From positions 2,108,001 to 2,172,000 of the forward strand of contig NC_016474.1 in the NCBI RefSeq assembly GCF_000226095.1: DNA of 64,000 bases. The letters are read 5' to 3'. The notes under the pieces were generated by a model. It was not told where the DNA came from and searched no databases. It saw only the letters and a list, made by a program, of their open reading frames with translations. The stretch's first letter is position 1; every line of letters begins with the position of its first letter. Made by a program: the position numbers and the translations under genes. Source of the stretch: Thermothelomyces thermophilus ATCC 42464 (Eukaryota > Ascomycota > Sordariomycetes > Sordariales > Chaetomiaceae). This document shows, piece after piece, positions 43,431 to 57,836 of this stretch.

Positions 43431-46400
43431 GAATCTATAATCTTGTTACCAATCGCGAGCGTTCGAACGCTATAGGAGACTATTTACCTAGGTAAGTGAC
43501 TATATCCCTCTGCTTAAGTAGATACCTAAATAGTTAGATATAATGGTAATAGTAACTCTATTAAGATCTAATGAATGAGCCCGAACTACGATAAGTACGT
43601 TAGACCTACCGCTTTGTCGTTAGAAATGCCTACTAGTATTAGGTTTAGAGGCTTACTCTAATGGAACTTCGAATCCTCGAGCTAGTAGTATCCCTTAAAG
43701 AGGCTAACTAGTACTTAGCTTATATATAAGACTTTAACGATTACCTGATTAATAAAGATTACCTAGAGTTATAAAATACTAATAAGTATATATTAAAGGG
43801 ACTTATAAATTGCTTTATTAAGTGCCTTCTCTAGCTTTTAGACTAGGCGTTTATTTTACTATTACTATTAAAAGTAAGAACTATATTAGAAGTATAAGTT
43901 TAGGAGGAATCTTAACTTAGGGGACCTTTAGAGACCTTAAAAATGCTAAGTCCTAATAGCTTAGTTTAATAATTTACTATATTATTAGAAATAGCCTTAT
44001 AAAGGATAATTTTACCTATTAGCCTACTAGAGCTATTAGAGATACTAAGGCCTAAGTTAAACCTAGTAGGTCTAAGTTAATAGAATAATTGGGTACTAAG
44101 TAGACCTATTAGAATTACCTAAACTATAATTATAACTAATATACTAAAGGAGCTTTTAGAAAGAGAAGAACCTTAATAAAGGTTTTCTTAAACCCTTTAG
44201 CTAATAGCCTATCTAATAGAAGGATCGCTAATGGTAATGTTAACATTAGTAAGAGATACCTTAACTAGGGGGTATATACCCCTTTTACCATTAGATTTAA
44301 CTAAGGAGATAATTATAAGACTACTCTAATAGGCTATAATTAGACTCTTATAGAATGCTATAACTAAACTAATAGATATTAGTTCCCTTTAGCTATAAGT
44401 AGTATATATATTGCTATAATTAGCTACTAACTAGGTATAAAAAATTACTAATATTAGCTTACTTTAGCTAGATGCTAACTAAAAGATTATTAATAGCTAG
44501 CTAATCTTTCATTATAAGAAGATCTATCATTATATAGATATTAACCTCTAGATTAAGTATATCTATAATATAGTTAGAGGAAACGTCTCTAAAGAACTCC
44601 TTTTATAGAATGACCTATAGGTATTATTCTATAGGTTAGCTTTATAGTAATATAAATAGTAACTATCATTTACTAAAAAAGAGACTCTTTACTTAAGTAT
44701 AGAGATATAGCTCCAAAGGATTAAGGAATGGTTTAGCATCTAATTTAATTAGGCAGGCTAATAGCTAGTTTAGAATAGCTATACTAAGGATAAGCTTATT
44801 ATAAGTAAATCTATCTATAAATTCGTAATAGACCTTTTCTATTATACCTAAGTCTAGGGAGACAAGATAAACTACTAGCTTCTAACTAGACTTTAGTTAG
44901 TAATAAGCTAGTGCTAATCCTCTAGGGCACCACTTAGCACCTCTGGAACTAAACCTCCGTCTGGTCAGATAGGGGAGGAGCTTCGGCTCAAATCGTCTAG
45001 GGCATCCGAGTATTCGCGGTCATAGTAGGCAAGCCTAACTATCTAGACGGTAACGACGATAGAGGCGAAGATAGCGATAGTAATGTCCCTCTAGATAGAC
45101 GTAGAAGAGTTTACTTATATAGAAAAAGATATCCCTAACTTATAAAAGAAAGAAAAACCATATTCCGTCACTCTAATCTATTAGAGTAAACGAGTATTAA
45201 AAGTTATCTATTGTCCTTATCTATCTGTCTAGTGCCCTTAGATAGGTAACCCCTATTTATACCTATCGTATATAATAAGCTCTATAGAACTGGAAAAATA
45301 AAACTATACCTTATGCCCCTTTGGTTATATTAAGAACTTCTAACCCTAGTCTATACTTCCTCTTCGAATTCGCCTTAAGGCTCCTATCGGCAAATTCGGA
45401 CCTAAAACTTCACTTATGTTCCTTATAATGCCTAGCCTATTTAGCTCTACTATTACCTTTAGGCAAGGGCCGTTTCTTAAACGCTTAATGCCTTTATTAG
45501 GCTTCTACTTTAGTATCTAACGTATTTTAGCTTATAAACTATAGCAGGTATTTTAGAACTAGCTCTAGATCTTTAGGCCTTAGGCATTCGAATAGTAAGG
45601 GCCGAGTCTATTTAGCTAAGTTATTATTAGGATAACGCTAATAAGCCTGTCCTTTCTTAGTAGCTTAGGTTAAGTATATCTCTTATATCTATATTAGCTT
45701 ACTTGGCTTTGTCTTAGTCTAACTAGGCGGCTATCGTATTACTAGAGGTGCCTACTTGACTAGTTACTATTACTATAACCTTAAAGGCTTCCCTTAGCCT
45801 TCTATAGCTACAAGTTGCTTCTCTACCTATTCTACTATATACTAGTAGATAGCTATCCTTGGTTTGTAGGGATACTCGAGTGCCTATTAGAGTAGCTAAG
45901 GCGGCCTTAGTCCCTTAGGCGCCTTACTAAGGAACCGTTAGATAGTATTATCCATAGAAACCTAATAATCCTTCTTTACGACTAGTTATTCCTTTATTAG
46001 TAGCAAGTTATCCTCTCCTTTCTCTATCTAGACAGAGATGACTAATTTTGCCTATCCTAGCTATAGCTATAGTTATAAAACCGGCGGCCTATAAAGTAGC
46101 TTATCTATAGGCTACCTAGGTAGTTAATAGAGATAGATATCCCCCTAAGGGTTCTTTGGCTTTTCTAGCTAGAGGGAGCTATTAGGTAGATAGCCTAGAG
46201 CTATCCGAATTATTCTAAGCTAAAGCGCTAATATTTTATTCTTAGCCTCTGTTACTTTTAGCCTTATATATAGACGGCCCTTTTGCTAGGGGAGCTTAAG
46301 CCGTACCTTATCCCCCTATCGTATCTCTTAAAAGTAAAACTAGTAGAATTTAGCTACCTAGACGCTATATTTCTACTAACCCTTTTACTTTGACGTTGCC

Positions 46401-47963
46401 TATACTGTCGGCTAATATATATAACCTCTAGGCAATAGAAAAAGAAAGCTAGGGAGAATGATCTTATCCTATAGAGTCTTAAACAGATCTTTTCGGCTCT
46501 GCTTAGTAGAAGGATAGGAGTCTATATAATAGAGATAAGACTCTATCTAGTCATATATAGCTATAGCCTAGTATAATCATCGTAAGTGGTAAAGGATTAC
46601 CTAGAATCGTTTTCCGGCCACGTCCTTCTATTTTCGCGGGGGTAGTACTAACCACTTAGGCTTTAGGTCGCTAACGGCTTCTAAAAAGATATGGATATAT
46701 AGCTTATAAGATATTAATATATACCAAAGCAAGTTTAGAAGGTTATAGCTGTTTAGGTACTTCTTTCTTAATATAAGCCCTTTAATATTATATAGGCTTA
46801 TAGCGATATTATACTAATATTAGCCAAAGTATATCTTCCTCTAACTATATAGCCTAGTATATAAGGGAAATAGATAACTAACGATCTATTTATTAGTTTT
46901 AAGGCTAGGACTTATAAACTATTCTAGCCTTCTAGCTACTACTTTTCTAGGGTAAGGAATAGGCCTAGTATACGGCTCGTTAAAGAGCTTCTAAGTATTA
47001 CCGCTCCTAGGGTAGTTAGTAATTTCTTCCCCCGGAACCTAAGTCATAAGGAGGTACCGAAGAAGGAGCCTTAGGGTTTTAGGATCTTCTCCTAGAAGGA
47101 GTAAAGGTAATCCTATACTCGGTTAGCTCGGCCCTCTAGTTAGAGGGAGAGGGACCGACCCTTCTCTTCTTCTTCGATCTAACTCTCTAACGTTGTCTCT
47201 ATACGTATTTGCCGTTAGGAGACTTATATAGAGTCGTTTAAAACCTAGACTACTAACATTTGGAAAAGAATCGCTTAGGGGAACACTTGCCTAATAGTAC
47301 CTAGCTATCTAACTAGGCAGAGAAGATATTTCATTTAACGTTTTTATAAGTCAGCGATTTATAGTTTATAGTTATTAGTTATAAAAAAGAGAGAAGAAGA
47401 GAGGGTTAAGTTAGGAGTATTTATAGACCTTCTAGTTCCTCCTAGATACCTTCCTTATCTAGCTATTCTAGGCTATATTTGCTAGTTCTAGTATCATCTA
47501 ATAGGTAATAGCGTTAGCCTCTATATAACTAGGTCATTCTTTATTATAACCTTAAAGAATAACCTTAATTTGTATTTTATCTAGTGGTAATAAAGGAGTG
47601 TAACCTATTATATAATAGGTCATTCTAGCCTAGGTATACCTTCTTTAAATAGAAGTCTAATGGTTCTAATGCCCTAACTATTAAACTATTTAAAGGATAA
47701 GTATCCTTCATTTCTCCTTAAACTTCTTCTTACTTTTCTATCCTTCTAATTAACTCTTACTTATAATTGTCTTCCTTTACTTAGACGGCTAGTACTACTT
47801 CTTCCTATATTACTTCCCCTTTAAACTTGCTATAAGCTCTTATAAGCAAGTTTAACTACTATATCTACTAAAAGAGTCAAGCGCTAGAGATATAAATCCT
47901 CTATCTAGGAAGATATGGAAATTGACAAGGATACTAAGCCTATACTTCCCTTGATAACTAACC
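43431..47963. mobile_element. AT-rich, RIP-degraded block with unclassified transposon relics
   Basis: About 4.5 kb saturated with TAG/TAA in all frames and with ctatag/tatag steps, the pattern left by repeat-induced point mutation in multicopy DNA. Coding-like texture remains in places on both strands, but I could not assign a family. A less altered GC patch lies at 44,925-45,060 and might be non-repeated or terminal sequence. No intact host gene. Treated as fossil mobile DNA, old and heavily broken. Confidence 0.6.
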
Positions 47964-50676
47964 GGCTAGTAAAATATATTAAGGTAAAAAAAAACGGCCT
48001 CTTGTATCTTTACGAATACCCTGCCAAAACATACGAAACTACTATCGCTGGAAAGCTCTCGAAAAACGCTATCTAACGGTACCACTTTCAACTATGCGCA
48101 AGCCGTTGCGGGTGTGCAACAGGCATCGCAGGCGTGGGAACCGGACCCGACCGCACTCCGACCGCACCTCACGTGCCTGTCAAATTTTCACCGTATAGAC
48201 TACCTAGCGCCCCTAAACGTAATGTCAATTTAAGGCCTAACGCCAAGCCACTAAGTAGGGAGGCCTATAGCTTCAAACCAATCAAAGGGGGGCCTATTAT
48301 AGGCCTACCCTAACCTAAATATTAAGGAGCTAAGGAGTCTCGTTATATAACTAGTCAACCTTATACTAAGCCCTAAATAGGGTAAGATATAGGACCTTAT
48401 TAATAGGCTTTTATAAGGCCTTATAACTACTATTATAGGCCTAGTTTCGAACCTATAGGAACTTGTAGCTAAGGAAGTTAAAAAGGGGCTTAAAGAAGCC
48501 TTTAAGGCTACCCCCTGCCCTACCTAGGTATAGGTAGCTATAAGCTCGTAACAGGGGGTAATAGGCCCCCAGGGAGGCCTACCATTAGCTAAGGTAGTGC
48601 TATTATAGGCCTTATAGAAGGTTACGATATAGAACGTAAGCCTATGGGAGGACCTTAAAGCCCGAACCCCGGCCGAGATAGTTTAAGTAGTTAATAGGGC
48701 TTCCAGCCGCTAGGGAGCCGTTATAGCTAGGAAGCTCCTAAGCAGGGATATAGTAATAGTCTTTAAGGATAAGACTACTAAGGATTAGTATTTAGCTAAT
48801 AAGTAATAGGTAGCTATAGCCTTTAGAGAGGAGGCTAGGGAGGTTGGTAGGGCCTATATAGTCCTAGCTAAAGGAGTCTGGAAGAAGGAGCTATAGGGGG
48901 TTAGCGAACGCGACTTTAAGGGGGCTATAGGCCTATACTCGATCGAAACGGTCAAGTTCCGGCTGCTAAAGAGCCTATAGAGGAAGTAGGCCATAGTACT
49001 CCTAGGCTTATAGGACCTTAAAGAGGCCTAGAAGGCCTATAACGAGGGCGTGGTCTAGGATACCTAGGTGCTAGACTACGAGCCTTACTAGGATGCTTTA
49101 GAGCTAAGGTAGTACTATAGGTGTTAGAGCTTTGGTTATACCTAGCGATACTACTAATGGTTAGCCTATTATAGTCGTTATAGTATAAGGGCCTATAGGG
49201 AAGGGGGGAAGACTAGGGAGGCCTAGTGCCCTACCTACTCTAACTAATTCCCTTATAGGTATACGGCCTATAGGGGCCCCTATATAGCCTAGTATAGGGG
49301 CTACCTAAAGAAAGTCGAAGCCTAGGAGAGGGCTAAGGAGGCCTACTAGTATAGACCTTAAACCTTCTAACTACTAGAGTAACTATATTAGAAGGTAGCC
49401 TTCGAGTTTAGTAACTAGCTAGAGGATGATGACTACTATTAAACTAGGGCTAAACGCCCTTATAGGAGGCCTACCCTAGCCTAATAGGCGGTTAGGAGCG
49501 CCTTATTTAACGCCTGATAGACCTATATCTCCTTTCTATAGCCTAGAACCCCTTCCTTTTCGTAACTAGCCAAGGGGGTAACGGTTATAAAGCTAACTAC
49601 TATACCTTTAGCCTCTGCTCTAGCTACCTCGAATGTAAATTAAGATCCTTTAGTAGAATACCTAAGGTAATAAATAGGCCCTTAAGGTCTTACTAGAGGA
49701 GGCTAAATATAACCTACTAGCTATCTAAGAACCGTAGATTAACTAGTTTACAAGGTTAATATACTACCCCTAGGCTTCGAAATACTACCTAGTTTATGAG
49801 CCTAAGGGTAAGGCGGCCATTCTAATGGCTAAGTACTTCCTAGTTAGCTAGTAGGACTATTTAGCAGAGGAGAACTAGTATAAGATAACCTTTCCGGCCC
49901 TAAGAGAGGGGGGGTTTAAGCTCTAGTTAGTCTATAATAATAAGGGGGAGTAGGCCCTCTTATAGGACCTGCTTACCTTACCTTAGTTAATCTACCCCTT
50001 AGTTCTTATAGGTAACTTTAACCTCTATTACCTAGTCTAGGACCTATTTAATAGGCTTAGCCTAGGGGCTAGGGACCTCCTTAGCCTTATAGACTAATAG
50101 GACCTCGACCTATATACGCCCTATAGCTAGGTCACTAGGGCCCTTTAAGGGGACCAACGTAGCTAGCCTTCTATAATAGACCTATTCTAGGCCTCGGCTA
50201 GGCTAGAAGCAGCCTATAGGAACATTATAGAACATAGGAAATCTGACTACTACCTATAGGCCCTAAACGTCTCCCTCTAGGGGACTAATAGGCCTATACT
50301 AGCTAGTAAAGGGTAAGACTAGAAGAGCTTAGACAAGGAGGTCATACAGGCCGAGGCGGCCTACCTCCTACTCCGGCTTGGTAGGTAGGTAACGGCCCTA
50401 GCCGGGCCTGTCTTCTAAGGCCTAGAGGAGCTTCTACAGGCCTTCGACAGGCTTATAGAGGCCCTTAAGGAGATAGCTACAGTCTTGGCCCTAGTAAAGA
50501 GAGCTAGTATAGGTAGTAAACAGGCTCGATAGTAGACGAAGGAGGTTCGAGAGGCCTAGAAGAGGGCTAAGGAGGTAGAAAGGGCCTATAGGGGCACCTT
50601 AAACCCCTATATATAGGAAGCACTTTAGCAGGCCCTATAGGACTAGGCTAAGACTATTATAGCCGTAAAGACCAAA

Positions 50677-51129
50677 TGTCATGAGCCAACCATATACCGC
50701 GACCCGGTGGGGCACAGAAGGCTGAATGAGCCACCAACCAAGAAGGGCACGAAGCGAGGCTGACACAGGATCGCTAAGGAGCGCGGGCTACCACGGGCGA
50801 ACGATTGCTAAAAAGGGAAAGATAGCAGAGGATAGCTGGCTACCAAAGGCGATCCAAGGGCAGGATAGAAAGGGACCATGAGCGATCGGCAGAAGTATAT
50901 ATACATGTAAATAGTCACTCGTTATGGTGGACTCTGGGAGTTCACCAGTGGTAACAATCACAATCACAGTACTCATACCAAGCATTGTTGATTACTGTGA
51001 GAGACAACTCTAAGTGTTGTTGTGAACCCTTTGGCTTCACCGAATCCCTTAGACGACCTGCCTGCTTGTCCCGCCTAATCCACCTCCGTCTGGACCCTTT
51101 CAGAAGAAGTCTGAGTTGGGTTTGTCACA
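50677..51129 (+). repeat. 5' LTR of the gypsy element
   Basis: 453 bp, beginning TGTCATGAGCC and ending TCACA, with a TATA-like tatatatacatg about 220 bp in. Preceded by CCAAA. Its partner is 57,837-58,289. Confidence 0.95.
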
Positions 51130-54100
51130 CGTTGTTACCACTCCCTTTGTTCTATCATGGTTCAGAACGGAGGAGACTTCGACCTTGATATCGACATGGC
51201 TACCAACGTCACGGCCGAACAGCTGCTCGCTTAGCTTGGTCAACTCTAGCAGCGGATCTAGGAGTTGGACTAGAGAGACAAGGCTGCTTAAGCACGAATC
51301 AAGGAACTCGAGAACCGCGAAAAGTACTCGTAGAAGTTGGTTAACGAGGCCTACGCCAAAATCGAGGCACTCGAGGGCGCCAAAGCGAAGCGCATCAAGA
51401 TCGAACTACCTGGCAAATACAGAGGAACCAAGGAAGATCTCGTAGGATTCCTAACAAACCTCCGATCCTACTTCCGGCTTAATAATGACAAGTTTCCGGA
51501 CGACAAAGCTAAAGTCCTCTATGTAGCCACGAGACTAGAGGGTAAGGCACTCAGATGGTTCGAGCCTACGTAGAACGACTATCTCACTAAGGAAGACGAA
51601 GACGATCGAGACGCGTTTATACGGGCAGTCTTCTAATCTTACGACCGTTTCAAAGAAGAGCTTCGGAAAGTTTTTAGCGACAAAGACGAGAAGATTTATA
51701 CGTAAGAAAGACTTGCCAATCTCTGACAGACCAAGTTAGTAGCTTCCTATACCGTATAGTTTAGATAGGACATGCTTAAGTCTTAGCTTAACGACGAGGC
51801 GTTGATGCAATTGTTCTATAATGGCTTAAAGGAAAAGGTTAAGGACGAGCTATATAAGTATGATCGGCCTGAGACTCTGGATAAATATATCGCGCAGGCC
51901 ATTGGGATCGATGATCGACTCTACACACGAGAGTAGTAGAAACGAGGTCGAATGAATAGAACCACGGTTAAGGCTAACGACAAGAAAAAGCGAGTGTACG
52001 TTAGTACCTCGTACGGGACGTACCCTAGAGCCATAGATATAGACGTAGTGTAGAAGCAGGACTAGAAAAAGGCGACCAAAGATAAATCTAATGTTACCTA
52101 CTATAACTATAGAAAGAAAGGACACTATAAGCGAGAATGCCGGAGTCCGAAGAAAGAATAGAAACCAACCCCTAGGAAGGAAATTACGGCTATCGACGAA
52201 ACCACCAAGGATGTCATCGAAGTAGCGGCCACGAGCTACGAAGACAAGGGCAGTGATACAGACAGTCTCGGACACGATGGCAACGGTAAAGACGAACAAG
52301 CACTATACTCCGAACTGGTCACTGTGGATCCAGAGATAGGTCTCGCCGAATGGGACACGGCAGGAGAGTATGCACCGCCAGTTTCGATTCTCCCAGCCTT
52401 GAGGCAGTGGGGTTTCACAGTCATGTAGAGGCGGGATAGATTGTAGACAACCGATACCTAAGGAATCGAAAGACCTAGACCTAATGTTCTATTCCTCTAG
52501 GAATGAATCGAATGGTACTGTAACGAAGTTTTCCGGCTTAACATGGAACTACGCGAACGGGATGAACGCTTGATTCGACTTGCCTAGTAGAGCGATGGAA
52601 TGAGGGACGAAATGAGGGAACTCCGACGTATCGTAGAAACCATCAAAGGGGAACAGCCTGTGACATATGATGGGCCTGACAGCTACGCTGAGTATTTAGA
52701 CGATTAGCAACTTAGCTACAACGTACGGAACCCCGAGTACTAGTTTATACGCGTAAACCGCGGAAAAGATGAGCATACGTAGGAAAGCTACTGGAAGAAA
52801 CACTCCTACCTTAGCATTAAAGTACCTACGGTCTACGTATAGTGGGAAGGATTTGGGAAAGAATTCTAATACCTCCTAGGCGATGCTACACGACTGCACC
52901 CTCGACATGAGGCACATGCGCAAGTGCCCTGGTTCTAGTGTATGGCATACGAATGCCGATATCACTTCCGCGACAAATTCGAAAACAATCACTGGCCGAC
53001 CCGACAGGAAAATAGGGACAGAGGCTTGTGCCCTGTAAAATGGGTCTACGATGTAGGAAACAGAGCGGCCGAATTGCTCTGGAAGATTGAAGACCAGAGT
53101 CTAGAAGGCATTACAATAGTTCCAAAACAGGCCTAGCCTAGGTACTACGGAACAGGACGAGACATATAGGACTCATGCTAGAGCAACGATTACCTCTACC
53201 ACGTAGACGAAAAGAAGTTACGAATTCGGGAGCTTCAGACGAAGCTATAGCATGCACGACGGAAAGCGGAACGGACCTAATGGTAGGAAGCCGCAAGCAC
53301 CTAATGGCTCACGGAAATGAGCACAATCGACGAAGCCGCTATCAGCCAAACAACCGGAGAGGTTAGCACTGACCTGGGAAACGGGTCAGGGCCCTTCGAG
53401 GGGCCCGGAAACCATTAACGCCCGTGTAGCGGCGAGTGGTAGCACAGTACAGGAGGGACTGGCGTAAGAGACCATTATACCAAGACCTCCCGGCAGAAAC
53501 ATAGGAAATCGCCGTAATCTTTGGACGACGGCGGCAAGACAAGCGGCTATAGATAATAGCACAATAGAAACAGCACGAAATGCTTGTACTAGTGGATAGT
53601 AGAGCAGAGATAAACCTGATTTCGCCGACACTTGTGAATTAGCTGCGGATACCCTGGAGAATGAAGCGGAAGCATGGCATAGTCAAAGGGCCATTTCCGA
53701 TGTAATAGGTACGTAGGGAGACCGAACCGATTAATATCACTATGGTAGGGAAGACTATAGTAGTCGTATTTAGCATCGTAGACATAGGTAACGACAAAGA
53801 TATAATATTAGGGTTACTATAGTATAAAGATTATAATCTAGACATTAGCTAGAAGAATAGTAGCTACCTACGACCTTAAATGGAGTCGTATTCGACTAGC
53901 GAGATGGGGAGCGTGCAAGGATCGCGAGTAGACGATGCTTAGAGAAAGGCATGTCCTACGGATCCACCGCAAGAGACGGATAGTGGCAGGCAGACCACTA
54001 CGGACTCTGGAAGAGGTAGCATAACGATATCGATATCGCGATAGGAGGAACGAGCTGAATCGCCGATAGCTGTTCTCTCCGTTGACGAATGCGGAGCACT

Positions 54101-57100
54101 GCAACTGGAGCAATGGGTTGAGACAGGAGAAATCGCTAGTATCGCTATAGACGGAACCAAGTTCATATACTATCAGAAAACCGAGAGACGAGACAAGACT
54201 AGGGAAGTACCGAAGGAGTACAAGGGACACCTAGCATTCGAACCGAAGCATCTGGAAGGATTACCAGAATACGGCCTATAGGATCACAAGATCAAGCTTA
54301 AGGAAGGAACACGACTAAAGTTCTTCAAGATTTACTATACGAGCCAGATATAGAACAAAGAACTTAAGCGATATTTAGAGGAGAACCTTCAAAGAGGACA
54401 TATCTGCCTGTTGACATTGCTAGCAGGCTACCTAATCCTGTTTGTGCCAAAGAAAGACGGAAAGCTACGGTTATGTGTCGACTATTGGCAACTTAACGAA
54501 TAGACCGTGAAAAACCGATACCTATTACCGCTGATCTCATGGCTCCGAGATCAGTTGGCAGGAGCCTAACATTTCATGCGTCTTGACTTGCTATCGGCCT
54601 ACAACCATATATAGATCAAAGAAGGCGACGAGTGGAAAACGGCCTTTAGGACACCCTATGGCCACTATAAGTACCTTGTCATGTTATTCGGACTTACGAA
54701 CATGCCGGCAACGTTCTAAGCCCTGATTGATCAAGCTATCCGACCCTTTCTCGACAAATTTACGGTATATTATCTTGACGATATACTTATCTTCTCCAAG
54801 ACGATAGACGAACACCGGAAGCATGTAAAAGCAGTGCTGGACGCGCTATACGCGTACAAGCTATCAGTTAACAAGGAAAAGAGCGAATTCCATATTAGGA
54901 AAACGGTGTTTCTAGGATACGAGATATCCCTAGGACAAATTCGAATGGAACCTTTAAAGGTTAAAGCCATTAAGAATTGGCTATAACCGACGTTAGTCAC
55001 GGAAGTACGAAGTTTCATCGGATTTGCGAACTTCTACCGGATATTCATTAGGAATTTTAGAGCGATCGTACGACCTTTATACGAGCTTACCAAGAAGAAT
55101 GCTAAATTCCAATGGGAAGAGCGACACGAGCAAGCATTTACGCAGATCCGCGACGCCATTACTAAAGATCTAGTACTGGTACTGCCAGACCCTAAGAAGC
55201 CATTTAAGGTGGAAACGGACGCTTTAGACTACGCCATCGGAGGATAATTAGGACAACGAGACGAACAAGGGAAGCTATATCCTATAGCCTTCTTTTCAAA
55301 GAAGCTCGACAGACCACGTCTTAATTATCCGATCCACGACAAGGAACTACTTACGATTGTCGAAGCTTTTAAGGAATGGTGACTATACCTCAGTGGCACG
55401 ATTAAACCGGTACAAGTGTATACGGATCATAAGAATTTGCGATACTTTATGACGACGAAGGAGCTCAACAGACGACAAATACGATAGGCAGAATTCCTCG
55501 CGGAATTTAACTTTGAGATCCGTTATAAGAAGGATAAAGAGAACGTACAAGCGGACATCTTAAGCCGACGAACGGATCACACGAAAGGACAAACGGAAAC
55601 AATACCACCGTTGTTCAAGGAACAAACAGACGGAACGCTGTATCACGAAACGCAGACACCCGTAGAAGACGATCTACTTAACTCGTTCCTCGAATGCTAT
55701 GCAATCTTTCGAGAGGAAAGGATCAACGAGGCATAGTATCAAGCAGCACCCGGACTAGTGGTACCTAACGGAGTGGAAGAAAGAGATGGGAAACTCTGGT
55801 ACTGAGGTAAAGCATATATCTACGACCAAGATCAATAGCTGCGGATGATTCGAGAACTCCACGAGTCGAAACTCGGAGGACATAAGGGAGTCACGAAGAC
55901 TATCGCACAAGTCAAGAAACACTATAACTTTCCATAGTTAACGGTACAAGTTAAGGAAGTCGTACGAAGTTATGACATCTGCAATCGAAGCAAAACGGCA
56001 CGACACAAGCCGTATAGGCTACTTCAGCCACTACCAACAGCTGACAAACTATAGAGTTCAGTCACGATAGACTTTATTACGAAGCTACCAGAATCTAAGG
56101 ATATAGCTATAGGAGTAATCTACGATAGTATTCTTACTATAGTAGATTGCCTGACTAAATAGGCATACTTCTTTCCCTATAAGGAGTCATAGACAGCTAA
56201 ACAGCTAGTAGACATAATCTATCGGCAAGTTACATTAGTGTATGCTTGGCTGCAAGAATGGATCACCGACAGAGATACCAAGTTCGCGTCGAAGTTCTGG
56301 CAAGCGTTAATGTAACGATTAGGCGTTAACAGCAAGCTGTTAACGGCATATCACCTATAGACTGACGGACAAACGGAGCGACTAAACCAAGTTGTCAAGC
56401 AGTATCTCCGTTCTTACGTTAACTACTAGCAAAACGACTAGGTCATGCTGTTGCCAACAGCACAACTCGCTTACAACACGATGCCAACGGAGACAACCAA
56501 AGTTATACCGTTCTTCGCGAACTACGGATATGAAGCAGACCTTAGGCAAGGACCAGAGGTTATAGTGCCAAGAGCAGTAGTCAAAGTAGAACAGATGTAT
56601 GTACTACATAAGAAGCTCAAAAAGGAACTCGAGTTTGTCAAAACCAGAATGAAGAACTACTACGACAAATACAGGCTCGAGGGACCTCGCCTAGAGAAGG
56701 GAGACAAAGTCTACCTGATCGTACGAAACTTGCGAACCAAACGACCAAGCACGAAGCTAGACTTCAAGAAGGTCGGACCCTTTGTTATCAAAGAACGAAT
56801 TTCGACATCCAACTACCGACTATCGTTACCGTCATCTATGCGACTACAGACGGATGTTTTCTATATTTTGCTTCTCGAACTAGCACCGAAAAACGCCAAG
56901 GTTGCTACGTACATCGAAGCAGAAGACGAGGAAGAAGAATAGGACGTCGAAGAAATTCTGGATTTACGCATTATTAACGGAGAACTATAGTATCTAGTCA
57001 AATGGCTTGATTTCGGACTAGAAGACAACTCATGGGAACCTGTCAAGAACCTGAATTGCCCTGAGAAGCTAGAGCAGTTCCACCGGCGGAATCCTGACTA

Positions 57101-57123
57101 GCTACAAGAACCGGCTCTAAAGC

Positions 57124-57470
57124 CTATTCCCCGACAGAAAAAGAAGGGAACCCGCCAGAATTAGGACCGGGATCCAACCCGATCGACTCCCAATCAAGCA
57201 CGTCAAAAGTACCCAACGCCTGAGCCTGACCCGTGAGGGTCTGCGTCTCTGACATCGGCGGAGGAGTATCTGGTTCTTCCTCCTCCTCTAGACGAGCTAC
57301 GCTACGACGAAAAACTTCGGCACCACGATCGCGCAGGGATTGCTGTAAACGACGCAATCGACTCAAACGGCTTAATGTCTAAGCAAGCAGCGCCTCGGTC
57401 TCAGCAATCTCTTTCGAAACCTTCTCCTGCTCCGACAAATTCGAAAGGACTAAGACAGTCAGTAACCTAG
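57124..57470 (-). other. Antisense open frame between pol and the 3' LTR of the gypsy element
   Basis: On the minus strand a coding-like frame occupies the spacer after the chromodomain. The clear part, 57,124-57,366 (80 codons), has a basic helical start (MSRLRRLQQSLRDRGAEVF), an acidic EEEEE patch and a Pro/Ser-rich end. Similar-looking short fungal proteins with a RLRR...LRERG pattern are often annotated in repeat-rich DNA; I recall this pattern but cannot verify it here. Treated as part of the fossil element. Confidence 0.45.
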
Positions 57471-57836
57471 GACTATGAAGGAAAATAACAAGGAACCTAC
57501 GGGCATCCGCAACGTTCGGACCACTGCACTTCTTGCCTATGCGAACACAGTTTTAACACTTGTTCAAACCCTCCATCATCATACAACGCTTTCGTGGCTT
57601 CGCATTCTAACAACGCTCGTAAGGCATGGCGACCTTGTAACCCTCTCGCTCAATCTTGATCGTAATAGCGTGTCGTTCGCGTTTGAGATCGCAACGATTC
57701 CTAAGAACACGATCAGCCATGGCGAAAGGAAGTTAGCGGAAGAAGGACGTTACCTACTGGAAAAAGGGGGTGTTGGTGGTATTTGAAACTAGTCATGAGA
57801 AGCTTTCGGGTCGAAAGCCCTGAAGAGGGGGCATCG

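Noticed and set aside
43425-43440. tRNA B-box-like ccggttcgaatcta
   Set aside because: No matching stems; lies in AT-rich decayed DNA.
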